DNA of 9,613 nt, from NCBI GenBank assembly GCA_007120565.1, contig SKNK01000437.1:1-9613 (forward strand), written 5' to 3'. Under the pieces are notes generated by a model. That model saw only the letters and a list, made by a program, of their open reading frames with translations, did not search any database and was not told where the DNA came from. Each line of letters opens with the position of its first letter. Positions within the stretch are counted from its first letter, which is position 1. The DNA comes from Nitriliruptoraceae bacterium. Its GTDB lineage: Bacteria; Actinomycetota; Nitriliruptoria; Nitriliruptorales; Nitriliruptoraceae. The translations under genes were made by a program, and so were the position numbers. This document shows, piece by piece, positions 6,797 through 9,613 of the stretch.

Positions 6797-6816
6797 TAGG
6801 GTACGGGGGTACTCGA
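6797..6816. promoter_or_regulatory. CsoR-like GC-box upstream of copA
   Basis: The plus strand carries two GGGTAC units at 6799-6804 and 6807-6812, giving the core TACGGGGGTA at 6802-6811. From memory, this ten-base core also occurs in the copper-sensing CsoR operator of Bacillus subtilis copZA; the outer arms are less symmetric here. It ends 25 bases upstream of the GTG at 6772. No convincing -35/-10 could be assigned, and csoR itself is not in the window. If the 6871 start were correct, the box would lie inside copA. Confidence 0.4.
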
Positions 6817-6867
6817 CCCGTGTGGCCGGGTCAGGGGTGTCCGGTCGGGATGGCGCGCCGGACGCGG

Positions 6868-7344
6868 TCATCGGACCGTGATCTCCAGCTCCATCCCGGC
6901 CTGCCGGTGGCCAGGAACGGCGCAGTAAGCGAGGTAGGTGCCAGCCTCTTCGAACGCGACCCCGCCGGTCGCCTCCTCGCCGGCGTCGGCGGCGATGTGG
7001 AAGTCGGTCTCGTCGATCGTCAGGTCGTGGAGGATGTCGACCGAGTGCAAGGTCAGGTTGTGCTCCTCACCGACCGCGAGCTCCAGCGATGCGGGCTCGA
7101 ACGCCAAGGCGTCCCCCGTGATCCGGATCTCCGGTGCGCCCTCGATCGGCGGCGTGTCCTCGCCGTGGTCGTGCGCGTGAGCACCCTCGTGGTCGCCCAT
7201 GGCTTCGTGGGCCTCGTCGTGCTGCCCGCCGCGTCCCTCTCCGTGGCCATCGGGCATGTTGTGCTCCGCGACCTCGAAGAAGCTGCAGCCGGTCAGAAGC
7301 AGCGCGGTGAGCGCGGTCGTGGCGACGACGGTCTTCAGGGACAT
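6868..7344 (-). CDS. Lipoprotein cupredoxin with His/Met-rich N-terminal segment
   Basis: A 158-residue secreted lipoprotein. Residues 1-20 are a lipoprotein signal peptide with lipobox LTGC and Cys20 as the lipidation site. Residues 28-60 are rich in His with Met (H28, M30, H34, H42, H46, M49, H52, H56, H58, H60), a likely extra copper-binding arm. A plastocyanin/azurin-like beta domain fills about 71-158. Its type I copper ligands are all present: H106 in ILHDL, then C141, H146 and M151 in the C-x4-H-x4-M loop YCAVPGHRQAGM. It would bind copper outside the membrane, as an acceptor or electron-transfer partner for exported Cu(I); this role is inferred. The ATG at 7344 has GAGAGGT 6 bases upstream. 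An upstream ATG at 7623 would overlap the CopB gene and bury the signal peptide. It lies between the two copper ATPase genes on the same strand. Confidence 0.9.
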   Translation of the reverse strand: MSLKTVVATTALTALLLTGCSFFEVAEHNMPDGHGEGRGGQHDEAHEAMGDHEGAHAHDHGEDTPPIEGAPEIRITGDALAFEPASLELAVGEEHNLTLHSVDILHDLTIDETDFHIAADAGEEATGGVAFEEAGTYLAYCAVPGHRQAGMELEITVR

Positions 7345-7451
7345 CAGGCGACCTCTCGGACATTCGGGAAGGAGCGTTCGGGGGATGGGGAGGGTGGGCG
7401 CCGCAGCGTGCCGGGTGGGTCGTTCGGGGCGGAGCGCGCCCGGCCGTGGAC
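7345..7451 (-). other. copB-cupredoxin intergenic gap
   Basis: Within these 107 bases, GAGAGGT (plus-strand positions 7351-7357) is the cupredoxin ribosome site. A weak hairpin (GGGCG/CGCCC arms, 7427-7441) starts 10 bases after the copB stop and could process or attenuate the message. No CsoR-like box or clear promoter was found, so the cupredoxin is probably transcribed from copB. Confidence 0.4.
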
Positions 7452-9596
7452 TCAAGCGGCGGTGAGTTGGACGCGCCGTAGGAGCTGGGCGTTGAGCGCG
7501 ACGATGATCGTCGACGTGCTCATCAACACCGCTCCAAGCGCCATGGGCAGGACGAACCCGATGGGCGCCAGCACACCGGCTGCGAGGGGGATGGCAACGA
7601 CGTTGTACCCGGCGGCCCACCACAGGTTCTGGACCATCTTGCGGTAGCTCGCGGCCGAGAGGCGTCGGACGGCCACCACGCCACGGGGGTCGTCGGATGC
7701 GAGCACGATCCCGGCCGACTCGATCGCGACGTCGGTGCCGGCGCCGATCGCGATGCCGACGTCAGCGCGCGCTAGCGCTGGTGCGTCGTTGACGCCGTCA
7801 CCGACCATGGCGACCGTCAATCCGCGGGCTTGCAGCTCGGCGACCTTCGCGTCCTTGTCCTCGGGGAGGACCTCCGCGAACACCTCATCGATGTCCAGTT
7901 CCTCGCCGACGGCATCCGCGACCTGCTGTGCGTCGCCGGTGATCATCACCACCCGAACCCCTGCCGCGTGGAGCTGGTCCACGGCCTCGCGGGAGACCTC
8001 GCGGACCTCGTCTTCGAGTGAGAAGGCGCCGACGATGTGCCCGTCCCGGATGACGTGGAGCACGGCGGCACCACGCTCGGCCCAAGCCGAGGTGCGCTCG
8101 GCGAGCTCCGCGGGTTCGTCCAGGCCACGTTCGCGCAGCAGCGCCGGTCCGCCGATGGCGACCGTGGTGCCCTCTACCTCGGCTTCGACGCCGCGGCCGG
8201 TCATCGAGCGGAAGCCTGTCGCGGCTGGGAGCGTCCCGACCTGCTCCTTGGCGTGGGCGTGGATGGCGCGGGCCAGGGGGTGCTCGGAGTCGGCCTCGAC
8301 CGCTCCGGCCAGTCCGAGGACCACCTCGAAGTCCACGCCGTCAGCTACCGCCACGTCGGCGACGACGTGCTCACCACGGGTCAGCGTGCCGGTCTTGTCG
8401 AACAGCACCGCGTCGACCGTGCGGACCTTCTCCAGGGCCAGGCGGTCCTTCACCAGGACGCCGGAGCGCGCGGACTTGGAGGTCGAGATGGCGGTCACCA
8501 GCGGGATCGCCAGACCGAGGGCGTGGGGGCAGGCGATGATCAACACCGTGACCGTGCGGTCGAGGGCGAAGGCCGGCTCGCCCAGCAGGATCCAGACCAC
8601 CGCGGTGATCGCGCCGGCGCCGAGGGCCACGTAGAACAGCAGGGCGGCGGCACGATCCGCGAGCACCTGGGTCCGGGAACGCGACGCCTGGGCCTCCTCG
8701 ACCATGCGTTGGATGCCAGCCAGCGTCGTGGCTTCGCCCGTGGCGGTCACCTCGACGCGGAGGCTCGCGTCGGCGACCACGGTCCCGGCGACCACCCGGT
8801 CGCCGACCGTGCGGGGGACGGGGGTGGACTCGCCGGTGATCATGGACTCATCGACGTCAGCGGTGCCCTCGACCACCTCGCCGTCAGCAGGGATGCGAGC
8901 GCCTGGCCGGACCAGCACGACGTCGCCGTCGGTGAGTTCCGCGATCGCGACCGTCTCGATGCTGCCGTCAGGTGCCACGCGATCGGCGTCGTCGGGCAGC
9001 ATCTCTGCCAGCGCGGCGAGGGCGCCCTGAGCCTGGCCGATGGCGCGCATCTCGACCCAGTGGCCGAGCAGCATGATCGCGATCAGCAGCGTGAGTTCCC
9101 ACCACACCTCCTGGTTGAACAGGCCGAGCGAGGTGGTCAGCGACGCGACATACGCGACGGTGATGGCCATGGCGATCAGCAGCATCATGCCGGGGCGCCG
9201 CGCCCGTGCTTCCTGGATGCCGCCGGTCAGGAAGGGCCATCCGCCGTAGAGGAACACGATGGAACCCAGCACCGGGGCGATGAGGTCGGCGCCTGGCACG
9301 GCCGGAGCGGTGTAGCCGAGAAGCTCCTGGACATGCTGCGACCAGATCACCACCGGGATCGACAGGACAGCGGTCAGCCAGAACCGGTCGCGGAACATCG
9401 CGGCGTGATCGCCGTGACCGGCGTGGCCGTCGTGACCGGCGTGGCCGTCGTGACCGGCGTGGCCGTCGTGACCGGCGTGGCCGTCGTGGGTGCCGGGCCC
9501 ATCGTGGTCGTCGTGGCCCGCGTGGTCGTCGTGGCCGTGGTTGTCACCGCGGCCCTGGTTGCGGGCCGCCTTCGTGCGGTTGTCGGCGGTCATCAT
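7452..9596 (-). CDS. copB: CopB-type P1B-3 copper/heavy-metal-translocating ATPase with His-rich N-terminus
   Basis: A 714-residue P-type ATPase. No HMA domain is present; instead residues 20-64 are a His/Asp/Gly-rich metal-binding tail holding four exact HDGHAG repeats (37-60). The core has TGES at 254-257, CPH at 356-358 in helix 6, phosphorylated D400 in DKTGT, the SEHP pair at 439-440, and GDGVND at 599-604. CPH, together with NLWWAAGYN (657-665) and MSTSTIIVALNA (692-703) in the last two helices, is the P1B-3 signature, a group linked to export of Cu(II), Cu(I) or Ag(I). It acts in the cytoplasmic membrane. Two adjacent ATG codons (9596 and 9593) follow GGAGG at 9602-9606, 5 and 8 bases away, so the first Met is uncertain by one residue. 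It appears to lead the visible operon; its promoter is outside the window. Confidence 0.93.
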   Translation of the reverse strand: MMTADNRTKAARNQGRGDNHGHDDHAGHDDHDGPGTHDGHAGHDGHAGHDGHAGHDGHAGHGDHAAMFRDRFWLTAVLSIPVVIWSQHVQELLGYTAPAVPGADLIAPVLGSIVFLYGGWPFLTGGIQEARARRPGMMLLIAMAITVAYVASLTTSLGLFNQEVWWELTLLIAIMLLGHWVEMRAIGQAQGALAALAEMLPDDADRVAPDGSIETVAIAELTDGDVVLVRPGARIPADGEVVEGTADVDESMITGESTPVPRTVGDRVVAGTVVADASLRVEVTATGEATTLAGIQRMVEEAQASRSRTQVLADRAAALLFYVALGAGAITAVVWILLGEPAFALDRTVTVLIIACPHALGLAIPLVTAISTSKSARSGVLVKDRLALEKVRTVDAVLFDKTGTLTRGEHVVADVAVADGVDFEVVLGLAGAVEADSEHPLARAIHAHAKEQVGTLPAATGFRSMTGRGVEAEVEGTTVAIGGPALLRERGLDEPAELAERTSAWAERGAAVLHVIRDGHIVGAFSLEDEVREVSREAVDQLHAAGVRVVMITGDAQQVADAVGEELDIDEVFAEVLPEDKDAKVAELQARGLTVAMVGDGVNDAPALARADVGIAIGAGTDVAIESAGIVLASDDPRGVVAVRRLSAASYRKMVQNLWWAAGYNVVAIPLAAGVLAPIGFVLPMALGAVLMSTSTIIVALNAQLLRRVQLTAA
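9417..9488. repeat. Four perfect 18-bp tandem repeats inside copB
   Basis: The unit ACCGGCGTGGCCGTCGTG (plus strand) occurs four times without a mismatch at 9417, 9435, 9453 and 9471. On the coding strand each unit encodes HDGHAG. Related but imperfect GHDDHAGHDDHDG codons flank it at 9507-9539. The period is a multiple of three, so gain or loss of units keeps the frame and changes only the length of the His-rich arm. Confidence 0.95.
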
Positions 9597-9601
9597 GGGT
9601 T

Positions 9602-9606
9602 CCTCC
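9602..9606 (-). promoter_or_regulatory. Ribosome binding site of copB
   Basis: GGAGG on the minus strand, within GGGAGGAA, precedes the ATGATG double start by 5 or 8 bases. The window ends 7 bases further on, so no promoter or operator can be judged. Confidence 0.75.
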
Positions 9607-9613
9607 CGTGCCA

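Noticed and set aside
6797..6816. MerR/CueR-type operator
   Set aside because: The CCTTCC-N-GGAAGG type dyad between -35 and -10 is absent; the GC-box looks more like CsoR.
7345..7623. N-terminal extension of the cupredoxin up to an ATG at 7623
   Set aside because: It would overlap copB by more than 170 bases, is Arg/Pro/His low-complexity, and would hide an excellent lipoprotein signal peptide that has its own ribosome site.
7735..8634. 299-codon + strand frame opposite copB
   Set aside because: Ser/Ala/Thr/Arg-rich antisense shadow without motifs.
9417..9488. CRISPR-like array
   Set aside because: The units are directly adjacent without spacers and encode an in-frame His-rich peptide.

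Overview
The window is uniformly GC-rich with strong G/C third-position bias, GTG as well as ATG starts, and purine-rich ribosome sites. A lipoprotein cupredoxin, a small Rho_N/SAP-like protein and an HD-GYP/LuxR regulator fit a high-GC actinomycete (Actinomycetota). The genus cannot be named from this window. No rRNA, tRNA, insertion sequence, CRISPR array or origin was seen.

Left part (1-1290, + strand): the 3' end of a spermidine-synthase-like gene, a 114-residue double zinc-ribbon protein, a structured non-coding stretch of about 260 bases with clear inverted repeats, and an 85-residue Rho_N/SAP-like protein.

Middle part (1291-4261): a one-component regulator with two HD-GYP-type halves (the first degenerate, the second with all metal ligands) and a C-terminal LuxR helix-turn-helix. 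It is divergent from a 12-helix major facilitator exporter. The roughly 120 bases between them carry two inverted repeats that could be operators. The exporter converges on the copper operon, and a strong hairpin separates them.

Right part (4262-9613, - strand): a copper-handling operon read right to left. It encodes a CopB-type P1B-3 ATPase with CPH motif and a His-rich N-terminus, then a His/Met-rich lipoprotein cupredoxin with an intact type I copper site, then a CopA-type P1B-1 ATPase with CPC motif and two heavy-metal-associated domains. Together they would pump copper out of the cytoplasm and bind or oxidise it outside the membrane. A CsoR-like GC-box just upstream of the preferred copA start hints at separate copper control of copA. 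The operon promoter lies beyond the right edge.

No wholly new system is evident. The most unusual items are the tandem HD-GYP/LuxR regulator with its divergent exporter, the perfect 18-bp repeat array in copB, the internal CsoR-like box, and the structured stretch before the 85-residue gene.
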